Assembly: GCA_026936335.1 (NCBI GenBank)
Contig: JAPMXV010000018.1
Coordinates: 1-64,000 of the forward strand
Source: Mantamonas sphyraenae
Lineage: Eukaryota; CRuMs; Mantamonadidae
Reading direction: 5' to 3'
DNA length: 64,000 nt
A program made the translations under genes and the position numbers. Below, piece by piece: positions 12,001 to 22,237 of this stretch. Position 1 is the first letter of the stretch; each line of letters begins with the position of its first letter. The notes beneath the pieces are model-generated. The model had not been told where the DNA came from. It searched no databases and saw only the letters and a list, made by a program, of their open reading frames with translations.

Positions 12001-12075
12001 CAAGGTTACCCTCCCTTTTGCCCTCCCTCCAACCCCTTTCCTCCCTTTGCCCCCCCCACCTCCACCTGACCCCAT
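6091..12075 (-). CDS. Giant cell-surface receptor: beta-propeller, TIG repeats, Cys-rich, multi-TM
   Basis: About 1,994 aa from the ATG at 12075. An N-terminal hydrophobic segment (VFVAAATIVLLSGLARA) looks like a signal peptide. Next is an SBBP-like propeller region with repeated DAFLAKYN and KVWTRVYE motifs, a Cys-rich GCC2/GCC3-type motif (CPLCPQGTF), and about ten IPT/TIG immunoglobulin-like repeats (PTSGPLTGGTEV pattern). A second Cys-rich block (CGKGYTGTLCGTCDAGYYK) leads into seven or eight membrane spans and an acidic cytoplasmic tail. TIG repeats are typical of extracellular adhesion or ligand-binding parts of receptors. The start is uncertain: the Gly-rich stretch right after the ATG may be intron, with a possible short first exon near 12113-12127 ending AAG|GTGAGG, but no phase-consistent acceptor was found. 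Adhesion or sensing at the plasma membrane is inferred. Confidence 0.8.
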   Translation of the reverse strand: MGSGGGGGGKGRKGVGGRAKGRVTLSSLTPDTQKSRAQKPFRVFVAAATIVLLSGLARADWTVTVPGNNGKGVGVLPGGEVITVTNAAMTRFSATGKALLNVTLNGGNLDGSLAVTNTSIAVASPVDSNNGFVRKWDHSFNQAFSVAVTTGPTAVAMGTAGQGSVYYSVNGQVSVVKLNGLTGAQEWATASLGGAGITGLAVSGADDVYVLVYASDTIDGLVSLGQSDAFLAKYNSAGTKQWSRRWGSTETDGPSGVVVAQNSGDVFVAGNVGGNVDGQTVTQTVAAFVTRWNPDGTKVWTRVYERAQTHSMQTGDIALSRDETFMYVAAQFRQSDPGMIISYQFQPLLLRILTNGSQVWQKLWGPSQGSGGGLNDVAAAPTGQAFVFGYKGSEQLLSRVKGVLNCNSVAGSASGSVENPPTPYASGTEDCPLCPQGTFANTTGLTTCFSCPSGLTNLQAGQATCDVKISVVSDVDPPLGPTAGGTNVTISGGNLDSLNMTQVGSSTFPVFDADGVKARAEACVYVSPTQMRCRTPAFAQARQVSVYLEATGTVAGYTPPTFDYYVGSFPSLAPQSGPVSGGTNLRVVAVNASSRAPALVKCRFTNAGAPKVVDATVDASRTLVTCTSPAQLSASGANGNAVEITLNGQQFHTVPGNGFFVYDQSVQSVTGLSVASGLRTGGTVVTLTGTNLVNGGDVPLVRIAPTDGVTAAQTVSGAYTSAYATGASSVAFTTPSFNIPAQQAGGWLNATVTVAPNGVQYVTGSSTQFDLYPQHGLGGSTPASVPASVDGVSLVLTPQAGSAFAARSSSEIRVRITTRTGVVSTVAGTWQTPTTLTAVLPRVDANGTATVAVALNGQQYSSALGFQVFSMDRVSPQWVPTTGGTQLTLYGGGFTSSGLNLKCRFNGNPALDQGAVYVNEEQLTCRMPVGTFTGRVNVTVTTNARDFTGSVVELQTFVPPTVTAIVPSVTPSQAAVELNVTGSGFVNTGVIRVLIGGTVAEGRWASSSLIQLSMPGVESGTRDVRVALNGQTEVGQLAGQGVTLRIVEPTLSGLSPTSGPLTGGTEVVLSGTNLLDSVWVRVNGTRGGTVVSSGLQTDANERRTLAFVLPALGSLVASSTTGSTVEQVQLSVSLNRGATWASLPSGVRLHAYAAPTATSVTPNAQPIDGGTPVTLSGAFARVAETARLELRSATSGNSATSSVATVSSSGNTLTATLPPLALASGVDADTAVQVWVALNGVQFANTGVQVTVFRQPTVASVLPTRKEPGTSVSVTVTGTRFLDTGNVRIRLGNILFVPQSVTATQIVFLSDSTHDTLGEFVVEVTMDGGAHYTSNTAVMFSVLVNQINCPANTEVTGTARDEKDCKCLANFYRPDGEAGKPCVACVSNAVCIGGQTQPLPMPGFYSSGTGTSLRILQCAVPEACQGGKSNTCGKGYTGTLCGTCDAGYYKLGDSCQPCTSGSGSTLVVLVILFVLYLVWVRQQVRATHGQNASAVIALAITHVQVISTFGDFRLDWPASVLTVLNYFSLANFNLDTAAPECTLGQAGWTYSTRFWATMLLPLLVVAGLLLRMCLEALRGAWAAKNGRAFEEAHPSFCAKPDASLSKFQFALGTARYNVSRLFTDEREEWSSTRRYFVNEMLLSLGLLYITLCTRVLEVFDCTEVRSGFSVLDASTDVECWVEGGVHSELIGPALVFGLLYVVGTPLVFVGVMLSGSDVEVRRSQAFQEKYSTLYNKYGLSFYWFEGLVLVRKVAVVGVKLFATNLPALQGLLGMLVLGGSSLVHTDTKPYRTSGENLLESILLVESVLLLVAGMVFLTGSDTGGEEWWEVATVVLAVLVMVQCVYFVVRDVANRLRDQQSAGQKGKLKAMENLVHPDYYGVLDAVGNEDMEDAQVGKVDGEVAEVRALRDDAVVKEMLEVQDVLEEEELVAVVAYVQKNPESAVREVLRKVATRRQETVGGRIRSGTVRVMRGEGKKKGGGDGEGADGMELDSL

Positions 12076-12240
12076 CCTCCTTCCCTCCCTCCCCACGTCC
12101 GCGTCCTCACCTTGGTTTGCACCATTTCAAATGCGAGAAATTCGCTTGGTTGGCCTCCCGAGCCCTCCCGGATGTGGAAGGCGACACCCGATGCATCCAA
12201 GAACAAAAAACACTGCATTCACTGATCTCATCATCATCCA

Positions 12241-14975
12241 TCACTGTGCATTGGCAGCCGCCTCACGGGCGATGGCCAGAAATACCTCTTCCAGAGTGCT
12301 CTGGGAAAGCGCAAAGTCGCTGATCTGCAGCTCCTCGCGCTTCTCGGCCATGACGCGGAACACCTTGCTGATGACGACGTGCTCCTTGGGAATTTCAAAG
12401 TCCATGCGTCCGGCAAGCGGCGGGTTGAGCAGCTGCTGGGTGCCGTCAAACAGCTCGTTCACCACGTCCTCAACCTCACTCAGCTTTTCGTCCACGCTCG
12501 TGATCGTAAACTTGTAGCCCGAGCCGTAGCGAGCCTTGAGGCTCTCGGCCTCGCCCACACACTTGAGCTGACCCGCCGTCATGATGGCAATCTTGTCCGC
12601 GAGACCGTCTGCCTCCTCCATCGAGTGCGTCGTCAGAATCACGCACTTGTCCTTCTTTGCGTTGGCAATCACGTGCCACAGATCCTCCTGCGACGCAGGG
12701 TCCAGTCCTGTGGACGGCTCGTCCAGAAAGACGACGTGTGGGTCGCCAATGAGAGCAATGGCCACACTGAGGCGCCGCTTCATGCCGCCCGAAAACTCAC
12801 CCGCCTTTTTGTTGCCCACGTCAAAGAGGTTGACGCTCTTGAGCGACTCATCGACCTGTGACGTGAGCTCGTCGCCCACAAGATTCTTCAGGCGGCCGTA
12901 GAATTCCAGGTGCTCGCGAGCCGTGAGCGTGGGCCACAGCAGGTCGTGCTGCGGACACACACCCATGGACTGGTGCACGCTGTCCATGTCCGTGACAATG
13001 TTAAAGTCGTCCACCAGCGCATCGCCGGCTGTGGGTTCGTACAAGCCGGTGAGCACACTGATGAGGCTGGTCTTTCCCGCGCCGTTTGGACCGAGCAAGC
13101 AAACACACTCGCCACGGCGGAACGTGAGGTGGATCGGCTTGACCGCGGTATAGGCTGGCTGGCCATCGCGCGGCGGGTAGGTCTTTGTAAGACCACGCAC
13201 AACCACACCCATCTCTTTGCGCGCGTCCTCGTCGAGCGCCAGTTTCTTTTCGCGAGCCAGATCGTCGGGCATCGCGCTGACATCAGTGGCCCCCGTGTTG
13301 TTGAGCTCCAGGTCGTTTCCACCGCCCACTGCGCGAGAGTGCTGTTCCTCCTGCTCCTTGAGCTCGGCGAGCCGGGTCTCGCGGCTGATCCAGTACTTGC
13401 GGTCCAGGAAAAACAGGGCCGGCTTCTTGATGCCGTAGCCAAACGGCAGCACCTGGTCCAGATACACCGCCAAAAGCAGGTAGACAATGGCCTCGACCGA
13501 GAGGTAGGCGTACACCTCTCCAAACGGGTACGCGGAAGCGTCCATGGTGGCGAGCGTGACGCCCGCGCCGTTGTTGAGGATTGAGTTTGTAAAGTACAAC
13601 ACGCCGCGGTTCATGACAAAGGAGGGCACGAGACTCGTGAGGGCCAGAGTGAGTGCGTCCGCGGTGGCCGGGTTGACGAGATCGGCATTGATGCTGTTGC
13701 CGACGACAACCAGTCCGATGAGGAGAAAGTAGCTGACCACAGTTGCGGTGCGTGTGCTCTGGAAGAACACGGCGACAAAAAAGGCGAGGGAGATCTGAGC
13801 AAAGCCCCAGAGGAGGAAGAACAGAAACAGGGCGCCGAAGCCGTTGATGGCAAAGAAGCGGAACTGGAAAGCGTAGCTGAGTCCGGCAAACACAAAGAAG
13901 ATGACGAGGTAGAGTACCAGGTCCCAGAGGTAGTTGACCAGCCAGTAGACGCTTGTGCTCATGCCCATCATGGTCATGTTTTCGCGCAGACGCAATTCCT
14001 TCTCCGTGACCAGCGAGGCCACAAAGACGGGGAAGGGAAAGTGGACGATAAAGGTGAAAAACAGAGAGCCGACGAGAGAGACGAGATCAAACGAGACGGT
14101 GCGATCCTTGGTGGGGAAGCCACGAAAGAGGGTTGTGAGGGTTGCGTTGACGTGAGGCACCACGTTCTTGAAAAGAGCGGTATGCATCATGGCCATGATG
14201 CCCGAAACCTGAAGACCCGGAGAGGTGGGGCCGTCAAAGTTGAACCCGTTCTGGGAGCCGTTGTACCACAGTTTGTAGTCGAGCGTGTTTGCGTCGAGTT
14301 TGGAAAACCAAAAAGCAGTGGCAGCCTCAGGACTGCTCCAGTTGCCCAGAAGCACCTTGTCAACGGCGGCCTTGCTTTCGGCACGGTCAAAACGCAGCTG
14401 GAGACGCTGGTCGAGGGGAAGACCCGGAATGTCAATCCAGGGCAGGGGCGTGGGGCTCGGGGCAGCGGGAGGTGCACGCTGGACGACGCGTGGCGAGCCA
14501 AACACAGTGGTGGTGCTCCAGGAAAAGTTGCCGAGGATGCCCGTTCGTGTGGCGGGCGTGGTCGGGGGCGGAATCGGGGGGCCCGGCACAACCAGAGAGC
14601 CGAGGCGATTGAGGTCGACGCCTGCGTCGGCGACGTAGGGCAGACTAAGGGCCATCGACTGGCGGCTGAGGCCAAGCTCGTAGGCGCGCTGAATCACAAA
14701 GGGAGAGCCGCGTGGGTGCGGCGTGCCCTTGATGTCGTTGGTAAAGTCGTTGGACACGAGCTGGAGCAGCACGAGGAGGGCGACCATGAGTACCGGAAAG
14801 ATAATTTGGCACAGGTTGGTTTTGTAGGCGCGCTTCTGCAGCACCCAGTTCTTGGCAAACACTGCCTTGAACTGGTAGCCAAACGAGCTGGTTTCTGCAG
14901 GCGGTGGAACAAATGCGCCGAGAGAAAGAGACCCGCCCGCACAGCAGCCGGTGGGGTCGTGGATGAGACAGACAT
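12241..14975 (-). CDS. ABCA-type half transporter
   Basis: Exon 2 (12241-14894) carries almost the whole protein. A short first exon (14933-14975, MSVSSTTPPAAVRA) joins it in phase through a 38-nt GT-AG intron, giving about 888 aa. Order: N-terminal TM helix (QIIFPVLMVALLVLLQL), long extracytosolic domain, a six-helix membrane block, and one nucleotide-binding domain. The NBD has Walker A GPNGAGKT, Q-loop VCPQHD, signature SGGMKRRLS, Walker B VVFLDEPSTGLDP and switch His in LTTHSMEEAD. Q-loop and signature are ABCA-like, a subfamily that moves lipids. Single-NBD ABCA proteins work as dimers. It is head to head with a second ABCA gene 336 bp away, so they could be partners. The 38-nt intron is the least certain part. 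Confidence 0.85.
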
Positions 14976-15311
14976 GACACGAGTGCGTTTACATATCACA
15001 GCGATGTCAGACGGGTGAGTATGCGAATGTGAACAGGGCCGGGTCAGCGACGGGCACGGTGGGAAAAGTGGAACGCCGAAACGGACTGAGGCCTTCTTCT
15101 TGTCACGCCGAAACCTACCGCGCGCTTTTTGTTCTTTTGACGACCTGGGGCAGGACACGGGAGGGAAGCGTGAGCAGGGGAGGTGGGAGCGGAAAGAGAC
15201 AAACACGGAGCGGGGCGGAGGGGGGTCCATGCAGTACGACGCACATTGGGTCCGTTGTGGTTGGCCCAAATCGCGCCAACCAAAAAAAGTGCAGAAAAAA
15301 GTGCAGAAGGA
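14976..15311. promoter_or_regulatory. Shared divergent promoter region of the two ABCA genes
   Basis: 336 bp lie between the two divergent ABCA start codons and hold no convincing ORF. By position it must contain both core promoters and 5' UTRs. No TATA box or other motif could be assigned with confidence. An A-rich stretch near 15283-15301 is the only obvious composition shift. Confidence 0.4.
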
Positions 15312-18095
15312 ATGGTCGACGACACGTTGTTGGAGAAGCAAGCCACAAAGGACGGATACTTTGAGAAGCGTGTGCTTCAGGTCGGTCTACTCCTGAAAAA
15401 GAACTTTATCTTGGCTGTAGGTTGTGGCGAGAGCGTGGGGAAGCGTGCACAGGCTGGTAGAGAGGGCCCGTGTCTGCTGGAAGGAATTTCTCACGGGCTG
15501 ACAAAACGGACCGCGGACACTTTGGACGGGCGAAACATATGCAGAAACGCAACCGCAGGGCAACATTCCTGCAACTCGGGGTGCCGCTGATCTTTATCTT
15601 GCTCCTGTTTCTGCTGTCACTGGATCAGGGCAATGCAGCGATCCCTGCGACGAACCAACCGGTTCAGGCGATCGACGCGGGCGTGGTGCGCTGCTACAAG
15701 TGGAACGGACAGCCATGTGTCAGCCTTGCGGTGTCACCCATGAACGACACAGACGTGCGTGCAGTGGTGAGCAAGGTGCAAGCGGCATCGTCGATCCCAG
15801 ATGACGAGGTGAAGTACTTTGCTACGCCCGAGGCGCTGGACGACTATTTGCTGGCCAACGAAAACACGACGCTGGCCGGGTTTATCTTTCGCAACGGCAC
15901 GTACACGTTTCCGCACTCGGTGCAATACGAGATTGTGTACAACCAAACGACGACGTGCCGCAGTTCGGCCGATTGCACGGATCCGACACGCGATCTGCTG
16001 CTGCGAATGCAGGTGGCCATGGACCGAGCGATTGTGTCCCACGTCACGTCCAACGCCAACTTTGACCTCAAGGTGGGCTACATCGACTTTCCTCGCCCTG
16101 CCTTGACTCAGGACCTTGCGTCTGCGCTTGCGCCGACCTTCATCTTTGGGGCCATTGTGTTTTCGTTTGTGATCCAGATTTCGTCCATTGTGACGGAGAA
16201 GGAGAACAAGCTGCGAGAGGGCCTGCGTGTGATGGGTCTGAAGGATTCGTCGTTCTGGCTGTCGTGGTTTCTCTACGTGACGGTGGTGAACACGTTGAGC
16301 GCGCTGATCCTGTGCGTGGCCGGCATTGCCTTTGGCATCCAGTTTTTCGTGCTGAACGAGTTTAGCACCTACTTTGTGCTGTTTTTCCTCTTTGAGACGA
16401 GCATTTCCCTGCTGGCGTTCTTCCTGAGCACGCTGTTGACGCGCAGCAGCGCGGCGTCGACGATGGGCTTTCTGTTTTTCCTCGTTGGTCTGATCATCCA
16501 GTCGCTGGCCGGAGTGATCTACAACGAGAACGTGCTGTCTTTGGACGAGATCAAGGCGTTTTCGCTGCTCCCGATGGCTGTATTTGGCAAGGGAATGGCG
16601 GATCTCGCTGTGAGCGGCGGCTCGACCGAAGGAGTCAAGTGGGCAGACATCGCAGACACGTCAGACCTGTTTCCGCTGTCGGAGGTGTATGCATGGCTGC
16701 TATACGACAGCCTGATCTTTGCGGCACTGACGTGGTACGTTGACGCCGTGTTTCCGGGAGAATTCGGCACGCCTCGCGTGCCGTACTTTTTCGTGCTGCC
16801 GTCGTACTGGACAGACTCCAAGCAGGAGGTGAGCACAGAGGTGGCGTGGGACCAAACATACCTGCTGCCGGACGAGCCTGTGGACCAAGATGTGCTGAAG
16901 GAGATGGGCAAGGTGGAGAGCGGAGCGGCGGACGACGGACACCACGCCATGGTGGTGAAGAAGCTGGTCAAGAGGTTCCGAGCGACCCCTTTTGTGGACA
17001 GGCCGGGCTTGGACTTTGTTGCCGTGCGCGGAGTGTCATTCTCGATGCGAGACAAGAGCCTGACAGCTGTGCTGGGCCACAATGGAGCGGGAAAGAGCAC
17101 GCTGATCAACATGCTGACGGGAATGTTTGGTCAGAGCGAGGGCACGGCATCCATCTTTGGGATGTCGATCGAGAACGAGATGGACGAGATCCGCAAGGTG
17201 TTGGGAGTGTGCCCGCAGCACGACATCCTGTGGGACCAGATGACGGGCAAGGAGCACCTGGAAATGTTTGCGCAGCTGAAGGGGGTCGTCGATTACAAGG
17301 GAGAGGCACAGGCACGCCTGGAGCAGGTTGGGCTGACGGAGCACCAGGACAAGTCGGCCGGAGCGTATTCGGGAGGCATGCGCCGTCGCCTGTCCGTGGC
17401 AATTGCGCTGACGGGCGACCCGCGTGTGGTGTTTCTGGACGAGCCGACGACGGGAATGGATCCCGTGAGCCGACGTCAGGTGTGGAACATCATCGAAGCC
17501 GCCAAGAAGGGCCGTGCGGTCGTGCTGACGACTCACAGCATGGAGGAAGCAGACATGCTGTCCGATCGAATCATGGTGATGGCACGCGGAACGATCCAGG
17601 CGATTGGCGACAATGTGCGCCTGAAGAACCGATTCGGATCGGGCTACAAGCTGAACGTGACGATGAACGTGGACAGCGTCGACTCGGTGGACAAGTACGT
17701 CTTGGAGCGCGTGCCGGGGTCGCACATCGAGGCCAAGGTGGAGTCGAGCGTGGCGGTGGTGACGTACGTGCTGCCTCGTGAGTTTGCAGACGAGTTGCCA
17801 GACTTTTTCCACGCGTTGGAGCAAGCCAAGGAAGAGCTGGGCGTGCAGGTGTTTACGGTGTCGCAGACATCGCTGAACACCGTGTTTCTCAACCTGTCGG
17901 AGCGCACTGAGGAGTACCACCGGGCACGCAAGGGCGAGCCGGTCATCTTGCGCCAGCGCGCACCGCACCAGGTGCCCACGAACCAACGTGCCCTCGAGTG
18001 CCGCGAGCCAGGCGTCGGACTCCAGCGGTGTGGGACCGGGAAAGATCGTTGTGGAGAGCAACGACCAGCCTGGAGTGGCCGTGGTGGAGCAGTGA
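15312..18095 (+). CDS. ABCA-type half transporter (second copy)
   Basis: Exon 1 (15312-15416) begins MVDDTLLEKQ and ends GCT|GTAGGT; exon 2 starts at 15545 after TATGCAG. The junction reads KKNFILA-KRNRRATF, an ABCA-like N-terminus before the first TM. A TM block follows, then an NBD with Walker A GHNGAGKS, VCPQHD, signature YSGGMRRRLS, Walker B VVFLDEPTTGMDP and LTTHSMEEAD. Near 17975 the simple frame runs into unlikely sequence, whereas removing a 40-nt GTGCCC...CCAG segment (or one indel) gives a tail ending VAVVEQ at 18095. About 875 aa. Walker A has His where the sister has Pro, and the two differ throughout, so this is an old pair rather than a recent copy. Confidence 0.83.
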
Positions 18096-18179
18096 AGCGG
18101 AGAAATGAACCTTTCATGACATCATTGCATTATCGTGCGACGATACAGCCATTCTCCAGGGTCTCGCGCGAGGTGGGCA

Positions 18180-19877
18180 ATGGAAATCCCAGAGGACGAA
18201 GAAGACGAGTTTGCGGGAGTCTTGGCAGAGGACCTGTTGCTGCAGGCAGCATCGACACAGTACCCGCAACAGGCGCAAGAAAGACGTAGGAATGAAGAGA
18301 GCGAGGAGGAGGAGGAGGAGGAACCTGAGGATGTGACAAGCATGCCGCTGGGCCAGTTGCCAGAGGAGGTGCTGGTTCGGATTGCCTCGTTCCTTCCCAC
18401 GGGCTCGTTCCTGGCGCTGTCAGAGACATCGTGGCGAATGTACGAGGCACTAAACAGCGACGAGGGCCACGGCGTGTTGTGGGACCGAGTCAAGGCCGAG
18501 GCGGGGGCTGTGCGTGCTGTGCGCGCCGAGTACTGTGCTGCGGACCTGCCTGCCGATCTGGCGCAGCGTCGCAAGGGCCTGTATCTGGCACTGCTGCAGC
18601 GAGACGCGGACCTGGGCATGGTGTTGACGCCCAAGCAGCGAGAACTGTTGCGTGTCCGCACCGATGAAGCGACTGGATACTCTGAGCAGGAGGGCAAACC
18701 CGTGGACGTGGCGAACCGGTTGCTGGAAAAGCTGGAATTGAAGGAGGTGGTGGATGTAAGCAGTGGCGTGTGGTCGCTGCGTGATGCAGCGGTGGCACTG
18801 TGGACGGCGCGCAGCCGAGGGTTGGACGTGCTGGCACGGCGTGCTCTGGACGAGTACGAGAGCGCGCCCGCACTCAATGCGCGGTGCCGGCACAGCCTGT
18901 CGATTGCAGGGAGGCTGGAGCTGCCGTGGTTTGCGAGCGTGGTGGGCGTACTTGCTGTGGCGTACGTGGTGCCGTTGTTACTGCTTGTGTTTACGGTGGA
19001 CGGGCCGGGCGAAGGCGTGGTGCCGTTCAGGGTGTGGGCACACGTCGGACTGCTGGTTGCGTTTTGCGTGTGCATGGTTGCACGATTGACACACAGTGTG
19101 TGGCCGTCTCTTGCAGTGACGGTGACTGTGGCATTCTTCTTTGCAATCGGTGGAGGTCTGGTTTGCTTTGCCACGGGTTGGCTGGGCGGATGGATGGTGT
19201 ATGGCGCACTGGACGGGTGCATGCACTACGACGGCATGAGTGAGATTGAACGGCTGGCATTTGTGTTTGTAGCTTCAGTGCCCGGTGTGTTTGCGGCGCT
19301 GACGTGGTCCTTGATGCTTCTGACGGGGCTTGTGGACCTTTTGCGTGGACGCGGCATGGCCAGGCTGAAGCTTGCGGTAGTGCCCAACGCGGCCGTGTCG
19401 TACACGTTGATGACTTTGCCCGTGTCGGTTAGCCTATACCAGCAGTGCGGTGTCCTGGACGCGAGGGCAGGCTCGGCCGCGCCTTCGCTTGTGGCCGTGG
19501 CGCTCATGATGGTGCAGCTTGCACGGTGCTACAAACACGCGGGTGAGCGGCGCACGGCATTGCGGGTGTTGGCAGTGTGCGGTAGTGCATGCACTAGCAA
19601 CGCATTGCTGGTGCTCAGGCGTGCGCTGGGCTGGCGTGTGTTGGCCTGGCCACTGGCTCTCGGCGTCCTTCCACTGGTGTTTGTGACGGGTTCGTTTGTT
19701 GCCGACTGGTATGCAAGTGTCAGCTTCCAATACTTGCGGCTCAGGGTGGCCCAGGGTGAGCGGCCGTACTATCTGCCGCGGACGATTGATCTGCTGCGAC
19801 TGATCAAGACGAGCCTCGAGATGCGGCGCATCCGTGGTGGTGGCCAAGGCGGAGGTGGTGAGTGGCAGGTGTTGTGA
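18180..19877 (+). CDS. F-box protein with a C-terminal multi-pass membrane domain
   Basis: 565 aa, intronless, from the ATG at 18180 (MEIPEDEEDEF). After an acidic N-terminus (poly-Glu) comes an F-box, residues about 55-100 (LGQLPEEVLVRIASFLP ... SWRMYEAL), the Skp1-binding motif of SCF ubiquitin ligases. From residue about 245 to 545 there are seven or eight hydrophobic spans, for example VVGVLAVAYVVPLLLLVF and LVAFCVCMVARLT. F-box plus a polytopic membrane domain is unusual; it would place an SCF-type ligase on a membrane if Skp1 is bound. Downstream of the second ABCA gene on the same strand, and convergent with the polycystin gene (17 bp apart). The cargo is unknown. Confidence 0.75.
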   Translation: MEIPEDEEDEFAGVLAEDLLLQAASTQYPQQAQERRRNEESEEEEEEEPEDVTSMPLGQLPEEVLVRIASFLPTGSFLALSETSWRMYEALNSDEGHGVLWDRVKAEAGAVRAVRAEYCAADLPADLAQRRKGLYLALLQRDADLGMVLTPKQRELLRVRTDEATGYSEQEGKPVDVANRLLEKLELKEVVDVSSGVWSLRDAAVALWTARSRGLDVLARRALDEYESAPALNARCRHSLSIAGRLELPWFASVVGVLAVAYVVPLLLLVFTVDGPGEGVVPFRVWAHVGLLVAFCVCMVARLTHSVWPSLAVTVTVAFFFAIGGGLVCFATGWLGGWMVYGALDGCMHYDGMSEIERLAFVFVASVPGVFAALTWSLMLLTGLVDLLRGRGMARLKLAVVPNAAVSYTLMTLPVSVSLYQQCGVLDARAGSAAPSLVAVALMMVQLARCYKHAGERRTALRVLAVCGSACTSNALLVLRRALGWRVLAWPLALGVLPLVFVTGSFVADWYASVSFQYLRLRVAQGERPYYLPRTIDLLRLIKTSLEMRRIRGGGQGGGGEWQVL

Positions 19878-19894
19878 TGGGCAATGGTCTGTGT

Positions 19895-22192
19895 TTAAAG
19901 TTCCTGTGCGGCGAGAATGCGGTCGAGTTGCGTCTGCATGGCGTCTTGAGTCTCCAGGATCGCGGTGAGCATTTCGCGCGTCTCGTCCACGTCTTCTTCG
20001 TCTTCGGACAGCGAGTCCCATGGATCCTCTTCAGCTTCACCGCGTTCAGAGGGGTCGCTTTCGAGGCCTGTGACGCTTACGCCACGGCGAGCGCGCATGG
20101 CTTTGCGGCGGCGGCGTTCTTCACGTTCGTCGATTTTGCGTGCTCTCTGCAGTGGTTCCTTGTAGCCTTCGTGGTCGTGAAGGACGCGGTAGAGCCGGAG
20201 AAGGCGCTGGACCTCGTCCGCACTGATGTGTGTGTCCAGGCGCATGGAGAGCTGTTCTTCGGTGAGTTCTGTGTTTTTTGCGTGGTGGAGACCCGGAATG
20301 CTGTCGAGCTTGTCCAGGAGCTGTTCGTCGTCGACGCTCGAGTCCATGCGCTCCTGCTTGCGCATGCGAGCGACGCGGACGAGGTTGCGCCAGGCACGCG
20401 CAGCCTGCGTGGTGAGGTCGAACCGGCTCAGATGCTTGTGCGCTTCCTGGTACGCGTCGTTGATGATGGCCAAGAACATGTTGACAAGGATGAAAAACAC
20501 CAGGACCACAAAGAGAACGTAGAAGAGCGGGCCCAGCACACGGTTTGCGCGTGACATGGCGTCAAGATTAAAATCGCCAAGTGCCATGTTGAAGCAGGTG
20601 GTCACGGAGCCCCAAAAGGTATCAAACTCGTCCATGGCGCCGCCAAACTGGATGTGGCCCATGGTGGCGAACCCGAGAAACACAATGAAGAAAAAGATGG
20701 AAAACGCCAGCAGGTCCGTGCTGGCCACGCTGAGGGTTCTCCATATCAGCGACATGCGTGCACTCACTTCCAGAAACTTGAAAATCTTCAAAAAGGAAAG
20801 AAAGACGTTGAACGAGGTGAAGTTGACGATGCTGACAAAGTCACGCGCCCAGCCGTCCAAGGACGGATACTCCTGCAGTGACGGGTCGCCCAGCTTGGGG
20901 GGCACGGGCCTTCCAGCGTACGCAATCTGCCAGACAATGATGACGAGAAAGAAGGCCAGGTTGAGAACATCGACGGCGTTCCACGCGGTGAAGTAGAGCG
21001 CAAGACGGCCCTTTCGGTGGAGGTCGAGGATCTCCGAGACCTCTGAGTAGATGAAGAAGCCAATGAACAGCAGGACAAAGATCTCCACAACCAGACGGCC
21101 CCAGTCGTCGGCCAGATGGTACAGGCCTGGGCGAAACGGGCGAAAGTTGTACGAGGGGCGCAGCCTGCCTGCATCGTCCGTTTCGACCATGACCTGGACC
21201 TGAATGAACATGTCCAGATGTCCATTGTAGGCACTGAAAGTCACAAAGACGACGCTTGTCTGGCGATCGACAAATCCGTTTGCTTTCATGGCGGCGACCT
21301 GGCAGCTCACAAAGGCTTCGGTCGTGTTTTCGCCGTCGCAAGGAGTGCGGATGCGACCTTTTTGCAGGTACAGATCGGCAATGAAGCCGTCGCCCGGGTA
21401 GAAGCGGTTGGCCGAGATGTGCGACACTTCGGTGGGGGTGTGTGTGGGCGTTCCGCGACGCGTCTCGAGGAAGCGGTAGGGCCCAAACAGGGTGCCGTTT
21501 GCAACTTTGTTGCGTGCTGGGTCGTAACGGGGGACACACTTGGGGTAGAGGGGACGCATGAGGCGGTTTGGGCAGTCGGTGAGATATTGACACGCAGCTG
21601 GCGGAAGCGGACGGCCCCCACAATGCGGTTGACGTTGGCAACGTAGCGGAGCCTGTCTGCAGGCAACGGATTGCCAGCTGCATCTGTGTTGACGGTGAGG
21701 GCGCCGACCAAGGGCCCCTCCACCCATTGCCAAAAGTCGTCGATCTTGGAAATGTCGGCAAACGTCTTTGCGTACTGGACGCCTTCAAACTCGTCCTCGA
21801 TGATGTTGGACACCAGCGCCTGTTCCATGCGGTGTGTATCTGTGACATTGCGCAGCATGGTCAGCTGGAGGATGTACAGGACAATGAACACGGCGTAAAT
21901 GCCAAAGTCGCGCACAAGGCGCTTGCGCTTGACACGCAGAGCCATGATTGCCAGCAGATCTCCCACGCGCACTTTGGTGGCTGTGTAAATGCATTCATGG
22001 GAGACGTTGTGGGTGTGTGAGGAGAGACGGAAGGCTCTTGCGAAAATACAGCAAAAACACACACCTACGTTCTTCCTCTTCGCCGTGCAGCTTCTCGAGG
22101 ACAGAGCTGGCACGGCGCGAGCGTGTGGACGGGCTGTCCAAGCTTTCGGTGGCCAGTCCGTGGAGCTCTACCGCTTCGTCGTCGGATGCCAT
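19895..22192 (-). CDS. Polycystin-2 (TRPP)-like cation channel
   Basis: Exon 1 (22069-22192) encodes an acidic/Ser N-terminus (MASDDEAVELHG) and ends AAC|GTAGGT. Exon 2 (to 21980) gives the first TM (FGIYAVFIVLYILQL), the large extracytosolic polycystin domain with VRFRQLRV and paired Cys, five more TMs, a pore region with LGDF as in PKD2, and a cytosolic coiled-coil tail. About 736 aa. Polycystins are Ca2+-permeable channels of cilia and ER. The frame changes near 21587 (after RQLRVN), where one base appears missing; everything on both sides is conserved, so this is more likely an assembly error than a dead gene. Only 45 bp separate its start from the divergent LRR receptor. Confidence 0.85.
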
Positions 22193-22237
22193 GCGGGCTG
22201 GGCTGGGTGTGCTGTGGAGCGATGACGTTTGGCGCCG

